30,003 bases of DNA from an uncultured Blautia sp. Lineage in GTDB: Bacteria; Bacillota; Clostridia; Lachnospirales; Lachnospiraceae. Below, piece after piece: positions 1 to 7,803 of the stretch. A model generated the notes under the pieces. That model had not been told where the DNA came from. It saw only the letters and a program-made list of their open reading frames with translations, and ran no database searches. Within the stretch, counting starts at the first letter, position 1, and every line of letters starts with the position of its first letter. The DNA lies in the NCBI RefSeq assembly GCF_937880195.1, contig NZ_CALFLA010000010.1, positions 1 to 30,003 of the forward strand, written 5' to 3'. Both the position numbers and the translations under genes were made by a program.

Positions 1-365
1 CCGGAAACGGAAAGACAGCCGGAAAAGGACATAAAGGACAGTTAGCACGTTCCGGTCACAAGAAACCGGGATTTGAAGGTGGACAGATGCCTTTATACAG
101 ACGTCTTCCTAAGAGAGGCTTCAAAAACAGAAACTCCAAAGAGATCATTGCGATCAATGTTGACGTTCTGAATCGTTTTGAAGACGGCGCAGAGGTTACT
201 GTTGAGAGCCTTCTGGAAAGCCGCGCAATTTCCAAAGCTGGTGACGGCGTTAAAATTCTTGGAAACGGTGAGCTGACCAAGAAAGTTAATGTTAAAGTAA
301 ACGCTGTCAGCGAAACTGCAAAAGCAAAAATTGAAGCTGCTGGTGGTACAGTAGAGGTGATTTAA
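1..365 (+). CDS. rplO: 50S ribosomal protein L15 (5' end outside window)
   Basis: Large-subunit ribosomal protein that binds 23S rRNA late in 50S assembly. The reading frame is open from base 3, before the first ATG at 87, and encodes the conserved L15 stretch [20 protein letters not shown] followed by [20 protein letters not shown], so the true start lies upstream of the window. The C-terminal half ends in the usual [14 protein letters not shown]. The TAA stop shares one base with the secY ATG (TAATG), so translational coupling is likely. This is the normal rplO-secY order of the spc operon. The family call is secure; only the N-terminus is missing. Confidence 0.97.
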   Translation, partial: GNGKTAGKGHKGQLARSGHKKPGFEGGQMPLYRRLPKRGFKNRNSKEIIAINVDVLNRFEDGAEVTVESLLESRAISKAGDGVKILGNGELTKKVNVKVNAVSETAKAKIEAAGGTVEVI

Positions 366-1681
366 TGTTTGAAACTCTCAAAAGTCTTTTCAGAGTAAAA
401 GAAATGCGTCGTAAGCTGTTTTACGTGATCGGCATGATTTTTATTATCCGTATCGGTTCTCAGCTTCCTGTTCCTGGTGTAGACAGTGACGTATTCAAAC
501 AGTGGTTTCAGAGCAATACCGGTGATGCATTCAACTTTTTTGATGCCTTCACCGGAGGCTCCTTTGAGAGTATGTCGGTATTTGCTCTGAATATTACACC
601 ATATATTACATCATCCATTATCATTCAGCTTCTCACAATCGCGATTCCCGCTCTGGAAGAAATGCACAGAGACGGCGAAGAGGGAAGAAAGAAGCTGACT
701 GCAATCACCCGTTATGTTACCATTGGACTTGCTCTGTTTGAGTCCATTGCAATGACTATTGGATTTGCAAAAGGCAATATTGTTCAGGATATGAACTTTA
801 TGAAGGGTGCTGTTGTAGTTCTTACCCTGACAGCAGGATCTGCTATGCTGATGTGGATTGGTGAGCGTATCACAGAAAAGGGAATTGGAAACGGTATCTC
901 TATTGTACTTGCAGTAAATATCGTATCCAGAATACCAAGTGATATGATGACTCTTTATGAGAATTTCATTAAAGGAAAAACAATTGCCAAAGGAATGCTG
1001 GCAGGCGTGATCATCGTAGCTATTATTCTTGCAGTTGTTGTCTTTGTTCTGATTCTTAACGGTGCAGAAAGAAGAATCCCGGTACAGTATTCCAAGAAGA
1101 TGGTTGGACGTAAGCTTATGGGCGGACAGTCAAACAACATTCCTCTGAAAGTAAATACTGCCGGAGTTATTCCGATCATCTTTGCTTCTTCCATTATGTC
1201 TTTCCCTGGACTGATCGCTCAGTTTGCCGGAAAAGCAAATGGAACCGGAATTGGAAGTGAAATTTTAAGAGGATTATCTTCCAGTAACTGGTGTGATCCG
1301 TCTCAGTTAAAATATAGCTGGGGACTGGTCGTATATATTATACTCTGCGTATTCTTTGCTTATTTCTATACTTCTATTACATTTAATCCATTAGAGGTAG
1401 CAGACAATATTAAGAAGCAGGGCGGCTTTATCCCGGGTATCCGTCCAGGTAAGCCAACGTCAGATTATCTGCAGGATCTTCTTAATTATATTATATTTAT
1501 AGGCGCAGTTGGCCTGATCATTGTAGCAGTTATCCCGTTCTTCTTTAACGGTGTATTCAAGGCGCAGGTTTCTTTTGCAGGAACCTCACTTATCATTGTT
1601 GTAGGCGTTGTCCTTGAAACTGTGAAGCAGATAGAATCTCAGTTGCTTGTCCGCAACTACAAAGGCTTTCTGGCTAACTAG
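365..1681 (+). CDS. secY: Protein translocase subunit SecY
   Basis: Channel-forming subunit of the SecYEG translocon, which moves unfolded preproteins across, or inserts them into, the cytoplasmic membrane. The 438-residue product is of normal length, with about ten hydrophobic segments. It shows the N-terminal plug region (GSQLPVPGVD), ALNITPYITSSIIIQLL in TM2, the GERITEKGIGNGIS loop and the cytoplasmic loop GFIPGIRPGKPTSDYL, which is the SecA/ribosome contact region. The ATG overlaps the rplO stop by one base. It is followed by adk after about 100 bases, the standard spc operon order. Nothing in it looks altered. Confidence 0.98.
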   Translation: MFETLKSLFRVKEMRRKLFYVIGMIFIIRIGSQLPVPGVDSDVFKQWFQSNTGDAFNFFDAFTGGSFESMSVFALNITPYITSSIIIQLLTIAIPALEEMHRDGEEGRKKLTAITRYVTIGLALFESIAMTIGFAKGNIVQDMNFMKGAVVVLTLTAGSAMLMWIGERITEKGIGNGISIVLAVNIVSRIPSDMMTLYENFIKGKTIAKGMLAGVIIVAIILAVVVFVLILNGAERRIPVQYSKKMVGRKLMGGQSNNIPLKVNTAGVIPIIFASSIMSFPGLIAQFAGKANGTGIGSEILRGLSSSNWCDPSQLKYSWGLVVYIILCVFFAYFYTSITFNPLEVADNIKKQGGFIPGIRPGKPTSDYLQDLLNYIIFIGAVGLIIVAVIPFFFNGVFKAQVSFAGTSLIIVVGVVLETVKQIESQLLVRNYKGFLAN

Positions 1682-1779
1682 TGCATGACCCTTTGATATA
1701 ACCGGGTACTGTACAGGAAATTAAGGTTGCGGTGTGCTTTGCATACTGCAGCCATTTTAAATATAAGGAGGGTATTTTT

Positions 1780-2424
1780 ATGAAGATCATCATGTTGGGA
1801 GCGCCGGGCGCCGGAAAAGGTACTCAGGCAAAAAAAATCGCTGAGAAATATGGAATCCCCCATATTTCCACAGGAGACATTTTCCGTGCCAATATTAAAA
1901 ACGGCACAGAGCTTGGCAAAAAAGCAAAAACTTATATGGATCAGGGGCTTCTTGTACCTGATGAACTGACCTGCGATCTTGTAGTTGACAGAATCCAGCA
2001 GGACGATGCAAAAAACGGCTATGTTCTTGACGGTTTCCCCAGAACCATTCCTCAGGCAGAATGTCTGACAGAGGCTCTTACCAAGCTGGGAAGCAAAATT
2101 GATTTTGCCATTGATGTAGACGTTCCTGATGAAAATATCGTAAACCGTATGGGCGGAAGACGCGCATGTCTGAAATGCGGAGCTACCTATCATGTAGTAT
2201 ACGCAGCGCCTAAGACAGAGGGTGTTTGCGATACATGTGGAGAAGCTCTTGTTCTTCGCGATGACGACAAGCCGGAAACTGTTCAGAAACGTCTGAACGT
2301 ATATCATGAGCAGACACAGCCGCTGATTGATTACTACACTGAGCAGGGAGTATTAAAAACAGTAGACGGAACACGTTCCCTGGATGAGGTATTCCAGGAG
2401 ATCGTGGGAGTTTTAGGAGAATAA
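1780..2424 (+). CDS. adk: Adenylate kinase, zinc-lid type
   Basis: Cytoplasmic enzyme catalysing ATP + AMP = 2 ADP. The chosen ATG at 1780 follows an AAGGAGG ribosome binding site (1765-1771) and starts [16 protein letters not shown]; an in-frame ATG at 1732 lacks a good site and would add an unnatural tail. The product has 214 residues, with the P-loop GAPGAGKGT at about 7-15, the DGFPRT AMP-site motif at 84-89, and a LID domain carrying four cysteines (C130, C133, C150, C153). Those cysteines form the structural zinc site typical of Gram-positive adenylate kinases. It sits between secY and map, as in most Firmicutes. Confidence 0.97.
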   Translation: MKIIMLGAPGAGKGTQAKKIAEKYGIPHISTGDIFRANIKNGTELGKKAKTYMDQGLLVPDELTCDLVVDRIQQDDAKNGYVLDGFPRTIPQAECLTEALTKLGSKIDFAIDVDVPDENIVNRMGGRRACLKCGATYHVVYAAPKTEGVCDTCGEALVLRDDDKPETVQKRLNVYHEQTQPLIDYYTEQGVLKTVDGTRSLDEVFQEIVGVLGE

Positions 2425-2427
2425 GAA

Positions 2428-3183
2428 ATGTCAGTTTCAATTAAGTCAGAACATGAAATAGAACTTATGAGACACGCTGGCCATCTTTTGGAAAAAGTCC
2501 ATGATGAGCTTGCTTCCCATATCAGACCAGGAATCAGCACCAAGGAACTGGACCGCATTGGAGAGAAAATGATCCGCTCTCTGGGCTGCACTCCCAATTT
2601 TTTGAATTATAATGGATTTCCAGGATCTTTTTGTATCAGTATTAATGATGAGGTGGTACATGGGATTCCGTCAGAGAAGAAAATTATTCAGGAAGGGGAT
2701 CTCGTAAAGATTGACGCAGGATTGATCTATCAGGGATATCATTCCGATGCTGCCCGTACCTATGCAGTAGGAGAAGTGTCAAAAGAGGCACGTCAGCTGA
2801 TGGAGGTAACGAAGCAGAGCTTTTTTGAAGGAATCAAATATGCAAAGGCCGGAAATCATCTGAATGATATTTCAAAGGCAATCGGAGCATATGCTGCAAA
2901 ATACAATTATGGTATTGTGCGTGATCTGGTGGGACACGGAATTGGAACACACCTTCATGAGGATCCTCAGATTCCTAATTTTCCGCAGAAACGCCGCGGA
3001 ATCAAGCTGATGCCGGGCATGACTCTGGCTATTGAACCGATGATCAATATAGGTCGCGCAGATGTGGCCTGGGAGGATGATGACTGGACAGTTGTCACAA
3101 TGGACGGATCTTTATCCGCTCATTATGAAAACACCGTTCTGATCACAGACGGCGAACCGGAGATTCTGACTCTTACAAAATGA
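2428..3183 (+). CDS. map: Methionine aminopeptidase, type I
   Basis: Removes the initiator methionine from nascent proteins whose second residue is small. The 251-residue product has the pita-bread fold motifs and all five dinuclear metal ligands: D96 and D107 (KIDAG...YHSDAAR), H170 (VGHGIG), E203 (AIEPM) and E234 (YENTV). It starts four bases after the adk stop, with the AGGAG site lying inside the end of adk, so the two are probably translationally coupled. The length matches the short type Ia enzymes without an N-terminal zinc extension. Confidence 0.97.
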   Translation: MSVSIKSEHEIELMRHAGHLLEKVHDELASHIRPGISTKELDRIGEKMIRSLGCTPNFLNYNGFPGSFCISINDEVVHGIPSEKKIIQEGDLVKIDAGLIYQGYHSDAARTYAVGEVSKEARQLMEVTKQSFFEGIKYAKAGNHLNDISKAIGAYAAKYNYGIVRDLVGHGIGTHLHEDPQIPNFPQKRRGIKLMPGMTLAIEPMINIGRADVAWEDDDWTVVTMDGSLSAHYENTVLITDGEPEILTLTK

Positions 3184-3205
3184 CAGATGACATAGGAGGT
3201 TAATA

Positions 3206-3424
3206 ATGTCAAAAGCAGATGTGATTGAAGTGGAAGGAACTGTACTGGAGAAGCTGCCAAACGCAATGTTTAAGGTAGAGCTGGAGAATAAGCACGTAGT
3301 GCTTGCTCATATCAGCGGTAAGCTTCGTATGAACTTTATCCGTATCCTTCCGGGAGATAAAGTAACAATCGAGCTTTCTCCGTATGATCTGTCCAAGGGC
3401 AGAATTATCTGGAGAGATAAGTAA
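3206..3424 (+). CDS. infA: Translation initiation factor IF-1
   Basis: Single OB-fold protein that binds the 30S A site and helps IF-2 and IF-3 during initiation. The 72-residue sequence is full length and typical ([38 protein letters not shown]). An AGGAGG site precedes the ATG. In many Clostridia rpmJ follows infA within about 50 bases. Here a hairpin cluster follows instead, and rpmJ is more than 4 kb away, so infA is the last gene of this transcript. Confidence 0.97.
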   Translation: MSKADVIEVEGTVLEKLPNAMFKVELENKHVVLAHISGKLRMNFIRILPGDKVTIELSPYDLSKGRIIWRDK

Positions 3425-3425
3425 A

Positions 3426-3644
3426 GACAACCTGAATCCAAATGATTCAGGTTGTCGATACTGCTTGACAGTGAGTCAAGCAGGTTCCATAGATAATATG
3501 TGAGGGGGAGCGCTCAAAGTTGCGAAAGCCCGCAGCTCCCCCTCACACTCCCCCTGTGGGCCCGCTGGTTTGTGGGCGCTGCAGGGGGAGTTTTTATTTA
3601 CCGTCGTATGTAAAGAAAAAAGGTAGCATATGAGCTGCCTTTTT
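3426..3644. other. Cluster of five hairpins, including a T-tailed terminator and a bidirectional terminator
   Basis: The 267-base gap between infA and the convergent MATE gene is packed with inverted repeats. H1: 3426-3438 with 3444-3456, 13 bp, no T-run. H2: 3461-3469 with 3475-3483, 9 bp, no T-run. H3: 3500-3511 with 3535-3546, 12 bp, G/C-rich. H4: 3547-3556 with 3582-3591, 10 bp, followed by TTTTT, a good terminator for infA. H5: 3617-3627 with 3634-3644, 11 bp including one G-T pair, A-run on one side and T-run on the other, so it can terminate both strands and probably ends the MATE transcript. The H3 and H4 arms carry near-identical C-rich stretches (CTCCCCCT) and could also pair with each other in alternative ways. 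Confidence 0.85.
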
Positions 3645-3691
3645 CTTGTATTCGTCATTTGTGGAATTTTCTTTTTTTACAAACATAAATT

Positions 3692-5059
3692 TCAGGAAAT
3701 AACAGCCTGCTCACGTTTGAGAAGGTGTTTATCAATGATCAGAAGAAACACAATGGTTGAAACGGATGCGCTGATCACATCGGAAAGCGGTTCGGCGTAA
3801 AAAGCCGTGGAAGCCTGATAGAAAGCCGGAAGAGCAATGGTTCCTATGATGTAGAGAGATTTTCGAAGTACGGACAGAGAAAGCGCAGTCTTAGTTCTCT
3901 CCAGAGCGGTCAGCGCGTCTACAAACACATACTGGAAACTTAAAGGAATGATCATCATGGTAAATACCCGGATTCCCCATATAGAAAAGTCAATATATTC
4001 CTGATTGGAAGTAAAAAGAAGAACAAAGACTTTTGGAAGGAACTGGGACAGGATAAACATAGAAGTTGTAAATCCAAGCATCAGTTTCAATATGGTGCGG
4101 ATAGCTTTTTTGACCCGCTTTGTTGCCTGGGCTCCATAATTATAGCTGATAACTGCCTGTGTGCCTCCGCTGATACCGATCATGGGAGCGGTGATCATCA
4201 GCATGTAGCTTTGTACAATGGTGGCGCAGGTGATCAGCATATCACCCTGGGCCGGACCACCGTATTTTTGAAGCACAGCATTCATTACAATCAGAAGAAT
4301 ACTGTCTGTTGCCAGAATCAGGAAGGGAGAAAGCCCAAGATAAACAATATTCAGCATAAGGCGTCTGTTATAATTTCCAAAAGAAATTGGAACATGTACC
4401 TTTTTGCTAAAAAGAAAAAGAATAGCAAAGGTACAGGACGCCATTTGGGAAATCACTGTGGCGATAGCGGCTCCGGCAACATCCATATGGAACAAAAAGA
4501 TAAAAACAGGATCCAGGATAATATTGGAGATTGCTCCTATGAGCACAGTCATCATTCCTGCAACAGGGAACCCCTGACAGTTGATAAAATAATTTAATCC
4601 GGCTGCCATAAGGGCAAAAAAGGTTCCGGCAGTGTAAATTGTCATATAGGTATTGGCATAAGGAAATGTGACTTCGCTTGCGCCAAACCAGACAAGAAGT
4701 CTGTCCTTCATAAGAAGAAAGGTAATTGTAAGCAGAATGGAAATGACAGACAGCATTAAAAACGAGTTTGACAGAATCTGCTTTGCTTTTTTTAAATTTT
4801 TTTCTCCAAGGCGGATTCCAAGAAGGATAGAACCTCCAAGTCCAACCAGAGTTCCAAAGGAAGACAGAAGCGTAACAATGGGGCCGCAGACCCCTACCCC
4901 TGCCAGAGCCAGTTCACCAATCTTGGGAATATGGCCAATATACATACGGTCAATGATGCTGTACAGTACGTTGACAAACTGGGCGATCATGGCCGGAATG
5001 GCAAGGCGGAATACAAGGGAAGAGACAGGGTCTTTTCCCAGATCTGTTGAATGTTTCAT
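3692..5059 (-). CDS. MATE-family multidrug/cation efflux transporter
   Basis: Integral membrane antiporter of the multidrug and toxic compound extrusion family. These exchange H+ or Na+ for cationic drugs or metabolites; the substrate here cannot be told. Starting at MKHSTDLGKDPV the product has 455 residues and about twelve hydrophobic segments in two halves, with the family motifs LAIPAMIAQFVNVLYSIIDR near the N-terminus and a related stretch in the second half. A longer in-frame ORF begins at 5143, but that region holds the promoter, so the start at 5059 is preferred. The ribosome binding site is a weak GGGGG about 13 bases upstream. It runs against the ribosomal genes and is flanked by terminator hairpins, and it looks like an insertion into the ribosomal cluster. 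Confidence 0.92.
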   Translation of the reverse strand: MKHSTDLGKDPVSSLVFRLAIPAMIAQFVNVLYSIIDRMYIGHIPKIGELALAGVGVCGPIVTLLSSFGTLVGLGGSILLGIRLGEKNLKKAKQILSNSFLMLSVISILLTITFLLMKDRLLVWFGASEVTFPYANTYMTIYTAGTFFALMAAGLNYFINCQGFPVAGMMTVLIGAISNIILDPVFIFLFHMDVAGAAIATVISQMASCTFAILFLFSKKVHVPISFGNYNRRLMLNIVYLGLSPFLILATDSILLIVMNAVLQKYGGPAQGDMLITCATIVQSYMLMITAPMIGISGGTQAVISYNYGAQATKRVKKAIRTILKLMLGFTTSMFILSQFLPKVFVLLFTSNQEYIDFSIWGIRVFTMMIIPLSFQYVFVDALTALERTKTALSLSVLRKSLYIIGTIALPAFYQASTAFYAEPLSDVISASVSTIVFLLIIDKHLLKREQAVIS

Positions 5060-5114
5060 AATAATTTTTAATCCCCCGACGAAAAAAGTGTGCGGAAAAT
5101 CCGCACCAAATACT

Positions 5115-5143
5115 ACTATAACAGAAGTATACATGCAATTCAA
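5115..5143 (-). promoter_or_regulatory. Promoter of the MATE gene
   Basis: On the minus strand TTGAAT (5138-5143) and TATAGT (5115-5120) are separated by exactly 17 bases, a good sigma-A promoter. The untranslated leader (about 50 bases) contains a perfect 6-bp hairpin, TGCGGA with TCCGCA at 5091-5105, between promoter and start codon; its role is unknown. Confidence 0.7.
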
Positions 5144-5175
5144 CCAGTGAAAAAAACTTTTATTTTCAGAAAATA

Positions 5176-5206
5176 TTACAAAATTACAAAGAGATTTTTG
5201 TATAAT
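5176..5206 (+). promoter_or_regulatory. Probable promoter of the hflKC leader
   Basis: A perfect TATAAT lies at 5201-5206, with a weak TTACAA 19 bases upstream (5176-5181). It is placed to transcribe the riboswitch-like leader and hflK. The -10 is convincing; the -35 and spacing are poor. Confidence 0.45.
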
Positions 5207-5273
5207 ATTCTGATTTTGATATTAGTGAAAAAATTAACTTGCAACTGTCCCAGGAATATGGTAACATTCCATT

Positions 5274-5406
5274 CAAAGAAAAGGGAGTAGCGGCCATTTG
5301 ATAAAAACGAGATTGCTTTTTTGAAGGTGGTACATATTTGCGTCAGTACGGTATCTTAACAGGACGATATTCGCGATATGAAGTAAGCAGCAAGACTTTT
5401 GTTTTG
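5274..5406 (+). ncRNA. Putative yybP-ykoY (Mn2+) riboswitch aptamer
   Basis: The leader of hflK matches the framework I know for yybP-ykoY manganese riboswitches. The 5' P1 strand (5274-5283) runs into GGGAGTAGC (5284-5292), which resembles the L1 consensus GGGGAGUAG. TCAGTACG at 5343-5350 resembles the L3 metal-site consensus (UCAAUACG-like). The 3' end AGCAAGACTTTTG (5389-5401) resembles the conserved AGCAAGACCUUUG. P1 can form between 5274-5283 and 5396-5406. The P1 3' strand overlaps the 5' arm of a strong terminator, giving an ON-switch layout. This is a match by eye; the internal helices were not fully traced. If right, Mn2+ would raise hflKC expression. Confidence 0.68.
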
Positions 5407-5447
5407 AGGCAGAACATAATCTGTCCGGAACAGAAGTCTTTTTCTTT
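5392..5447 (+). terminator. Leader terminator (expression platform) upstream of hflK
   Basis: A 12-bp stem (5392-5403 with 5429-5440, one G-T pair) is followed by TTTCTTTTCTTT. Its 5' arm includes the strand (5396-5403) needed for aptamer P1, so P1 and the terminator are mutually exclusive. It lies about 95 bases before the hflK start, where a leader terminator is expected. Confidence 0.8.
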
Positions 5448-5540
5448 TCTTTAAAAATCAGACTGTTGTCGGAAACATACCTGAAAATTCAGAAAAAGAT
5501 ATATCTGTATGTCAGATGACAGACGGCAAGGAGGACACAG

Positions 5541-6608
5541 ATGGAGGAATTTAATAATAATACCGGGAACATGAAAAAGAAATGGTCCGGCAAAAAAACA
5601 AAGGCAGGTAAACATGCGAAAAAAACGGCGGTGATTGTCGGAGCAGTGGTCGTTGCGGGGCTTTTTGCAACAGACTGTACCTATCAGATCCAGGAACAGG
5701 AACAGGCGGTTCTGTCTACTTTTGGCGTTCCAAAAGCAGTAACGGAGACAGGACTTCACTTTAAACTTCCTTTGATACAGAAGGTACACAAAGTTAATAC
5801 CACCATTCAGGGTTTTCCCATTGGTTATAACCAGCAAAGCAATGAAGTGGTTGAAGACGAGGGACTTATGATTACCTCAGACTATAATTTTATTGATGTA
5901 GATTTCTTTGTGGAATATCGGATTACAGAGCCGGTAAAATATCTTTATACGTCTCAGCAGCCGGAAGAAATCCTGAAAAGCATTTCACAGAGCTGCATCC
6001 GTACGGTAATTGCAAGTTATACGGTTGACGATGTTCTTACTACCGGAAAAAGTGAAATACAGGCAAAGATTAAAGAAATGATCATGGATAAAATGGAGGA
6101 ACAGGATGTGGGGATCCAGCTTGTGAATATTACGATCCAGGATTCCGAACCCCCTACGCAGGAGGTTATGAAGGCATTTAAAGCAGTGGAAACTGCCAAG
6201 CAGGGAAAAGAGACGGCAGTAAATAATGCAAACAAATACAGAAATGAAAAGCTTCCTGAGGCCGAGGCTCAGGCAGACCAGATCGTGCAGGATGCGGAAG
6301 CCCAGAAACAGGTGCGAATCAATGAGGCCGAGGCGGAAGTGGCAAGATTTAACGCCATGTATGAGGAATATGTAAAGAATCCTACCGTAACAAAGCTTCG
6401 TATGTTTTATGAAACAATGGAGGACGTTCTTCCGGGCATGAAGATCGTCATCGACAATGGCGACGGCACACAGAAAGTCCTTCCCCTTGATTCCTTTATA
6501 GGAGAAGAAGCGGAGAAGGAAGCGCAGGAGCAGCTGGCGGAACAGAATGTCCAATTACAGAACAGCGCAGAAGGAACCGGAACATTACAGGGGGGTGAGG
6601 CACAATGA
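5541..6608 (+). CDS. hflK: HflK-like SPFH/band-7 membrane protein
   Basis: Membrane-anchored SPFH-domain protein of the HflK type. In E. coli, HflK and HflC form a cage that surrounds and modulates the FtsH protease; that role is inferred here. The 355-residue product has a basic cytoplasmic N-terminus, one membrane segment at about 29-45, an SPFH domain at about 50-215 (QEQEQAVLSTFGVPKAVTETGLHFKLPL in two parts) and an E/A/Q-rich coiled-coil around 230-275. It has an AAGGAGG site (5528-5534) just before the ATG. It shares a 4-bp ATGA overlap with hflC. It is shorter than E. coli HflK and lacks the Gly-rich N-terminal region. Confidence 0.88.
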   Translation: MEEFNNNTGNMKKKWSGKKTKAGKHAKKTAVIVGAVVVAGLFATDCTYQIQEQEQAVLSTFGVPKAVTETGLHFKLPLIQKVHKVNTTIQGFPIGYNQQSNEVVEDEGLMITSDYNFIDVDFFVEYRITEPVKYLYTSQQPEEILKSISQSCIRTVIASYTVDDVLTTGKSEIQAKIKEMIMDKMEEQDVGIQLVNITIQDSEPPTQEVMKAFKAVETAKQGKETAVNNANKYRNEKLPEAEAQADQIVQDAEAQKQVRINEAEAEVARFNAMYEEYVKNPTVTKLRMFYETMEDVLPGMKIVIDNGDGTQKVLPLDSFIGEEAEKEAQEQLAEQNVQLQNSAEGTGTLQGGEAQ

Positions 6609-7486
6609 AAAAGAAAAATCTTCTGATAGGAATTGCAGGCGTTTTTGTTTTTGCTGCAGCGCTTACGTCTGTTACAGTGACAAAACAGAACGAGTATAAA
6701 CTGATCCGTCAGTTCGGTAAGGTTCAGAGAGTCATTGATAAACCGGGAATCAGCCTTCGGATACCGCTTGTAGAGACAACGGCGACTCTTCCAAAGCAGA
6801 CCCTTCTTTATGATCTGGCTCCTTCTGATGTTATCACAAGAGACAAGAAGACCATGATTACAGACAGTTATGTTATATGGAAGATTTCTGATCCTCTGAA
6901 ATTTGCAAGAACCCTGAATTCTTCTATAGAAAATGGAGAAAGCCGTATTAACACAGCCGTATATAACGCCACAAAAAACGCTATCAGCAGTATGTCCCAG
7001 GATGAAGTGATCACAAGCCGCGACGGAGAACTGGCAGAAATGGTTATGGGTTCTGTAAAAGGAAATATGGAACAGTATGGCATTTCTGTAATGCTTTTTG
7101 ACACCAAACAGCTTGATCTTCCTGATGACAACAAAGATGCTGTTTATGAGCGGATGGTTTCTGAAAGAGACAACATCGCGGCTACCTATACGGCGCAGGG
7201 TAATTCAGAAGCCAAGGTGATCCGCAACACAACAGATAAAGAGGTCGCCATTCAGATTTCAGAAGCCAAGAAAAAGGCAGAGATCCTGGAAGCGGAAGGC
7301 GAGCAGGAATATATGAAGATCCTGGCAAATGCCTATGGCGAAGAAGGAAGAAGTGATTTTTATTCCTTTGTAAGAAGCCTTGACGCTCTGAAGAAATCCA
7401 TGAAGGGCGAAGATAAAACAGTGATCCTTTCACCGGATTCTCCTATTGCCCAGATTTTCCAGGGAAATACAGGAACAGTGGAATAA
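6605..7486 (+). CDS. hflC: HflC-like SPFH/band-7 membrane protein
   Basis: Partner of HflK in a presumed FtsH-modulating complex. The 293-residue product has an N-terminal membrane anchor (about 4-22), an SPFH domain beginning TVTKQNEYKLIRQFGKVQRV, and the conserved HflC-type stretch YERMVSERDNIAATYTAQGN followed by SEAKVIRNTTDKEVAIQISE, ending in a coiled region and SPDSPIAQIFQ. The start overlaps the hflK stop (ATGA), indicating coupling. A terminator follows at 7518. FtsH is not in the window. Confidence 0.9.
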   Translation: MKKKNLLIGIAGVFVFAAALTSVTVTKQNEYKLIRQFGKVQRVIDKPGISLRIPLVETTATLPKQTLLYDLAPSDVITRDKKTMITDSYVIWKISDPLKFARTLNSSIENGESRINTAVYNATKNAISSMSQDEVITSRDGELAEMVMGSVKGNMEQYGISVMLFDTKQLDLPDDNKDAVYERMVSERDNIAATYTAQGNSEAKVIRNTTDKEVAIQISEAKKKAEILEAEGEQEYMKILANAYGEEGRSDFYSFVRSLDALKKSMKGEDKTVILSPDSPIAQIFQGNTGTVE

Positions 7487-7517
7487 GGAAATAAATATAA
7501 CAGAATAAGTACATAAA

Positions 7518-7568
7518 ATACAGCAGGTCTTTATCCAAACGGGAGAAGAGGCCTGCTGTATGATTTTT
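7518..7568 (+). terminator. Intrinsic terminator after hflC
   Basis: A 10-bp perfect stem (7518-7527 with 7552-7561) is followed by GATTTTT. It separates hflKC from the downstream alpha-operon promoter. Confidence 0.82.
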
Positions 7569-7589
7569 GCAAAAATATTTAAAAAGTGC

Positions 7590-7623
7590 TTGCATTATGC
7601 TGGCTTTGGTGCTACACTATAAT
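7590..7623 (+). promoter_or_regulatory. Promoter of the alpha operon (rpmJ-rplQ)
   Basis: TTGCAT (7590-7595), a 17-base spacer and an extended -10, TGCTACACT (7610-7618), lie just upstream of rpmJ; a perfect TATAAT also overlaps at 7618-7623. It gives the alpha operon its own start after the break from the spc operon. Confidence 0.65.
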
Positions 7624-7689
7624 ACGAACGCGCTATGAGTGCGTCCGTAACTGCAGATTCAAGTCGAAACTACGAGAGGAGGATTTCCA

Positions 7690-7803
7690 GTGAAAGTAAG
7701 ATCATCTGTGAAGCCGATCTGCGAAAAATGCAAGATCATCAAAAGAAAAGGATCTATCAGAGTAATCTGTGAAAATCCAAAACACAAACAGCGCCAGGGT
7801 TGA
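7690..7803 (+). CDS. rpmJ: 50S ribosomal protein L36 (GTG start)
   Basis: Smallest large-subunit protein, 37 residues, zinc-ribbon type. The sequence [20 protein letters not shown] continues [17 protein letters not shown], with the four zinc ligands C11, C14, C27 and H32. It starts at GTG 7690 after an AGGAGG site (about 7676-7682). L36 paralogs without the ligands exist in zinc-starved cells; this is the zinc-binding form. It is normally directly behind infA; here it is the first gene after a new promoter. Confidence 0.96.
   Translation: MKVRSSVKPICEKCKIIKRKGSIRVICENPKHKQRQG

Noticed and set aside
1678..2307. Minus-strand open frame of 209 codons over adk
   Set aside because: Antisense to adk, Cys-rich and unlike any family.
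3500..3591. CRISPR-like or tRNA-like fold in the G/C-rich repeats after infA
   Set aside because: Only two inverted repeats, no regular spacing of direct repeats, and no tRNA arms or CCA-compatible acceptor stem.
4211..5150. Two plus-strand open frames inside the MATE gene
   Set aside because: Both are antisense to well-conserved MATE coding sequence and have no ribosome binding sites.
5274..5406. Reading the hflK leader as a T-box or an r-protein leader
   Set aside because: No T-box consensus is present, and the GGGAGTAG and AGCAAGAC ends fit yybP-ykoY better.
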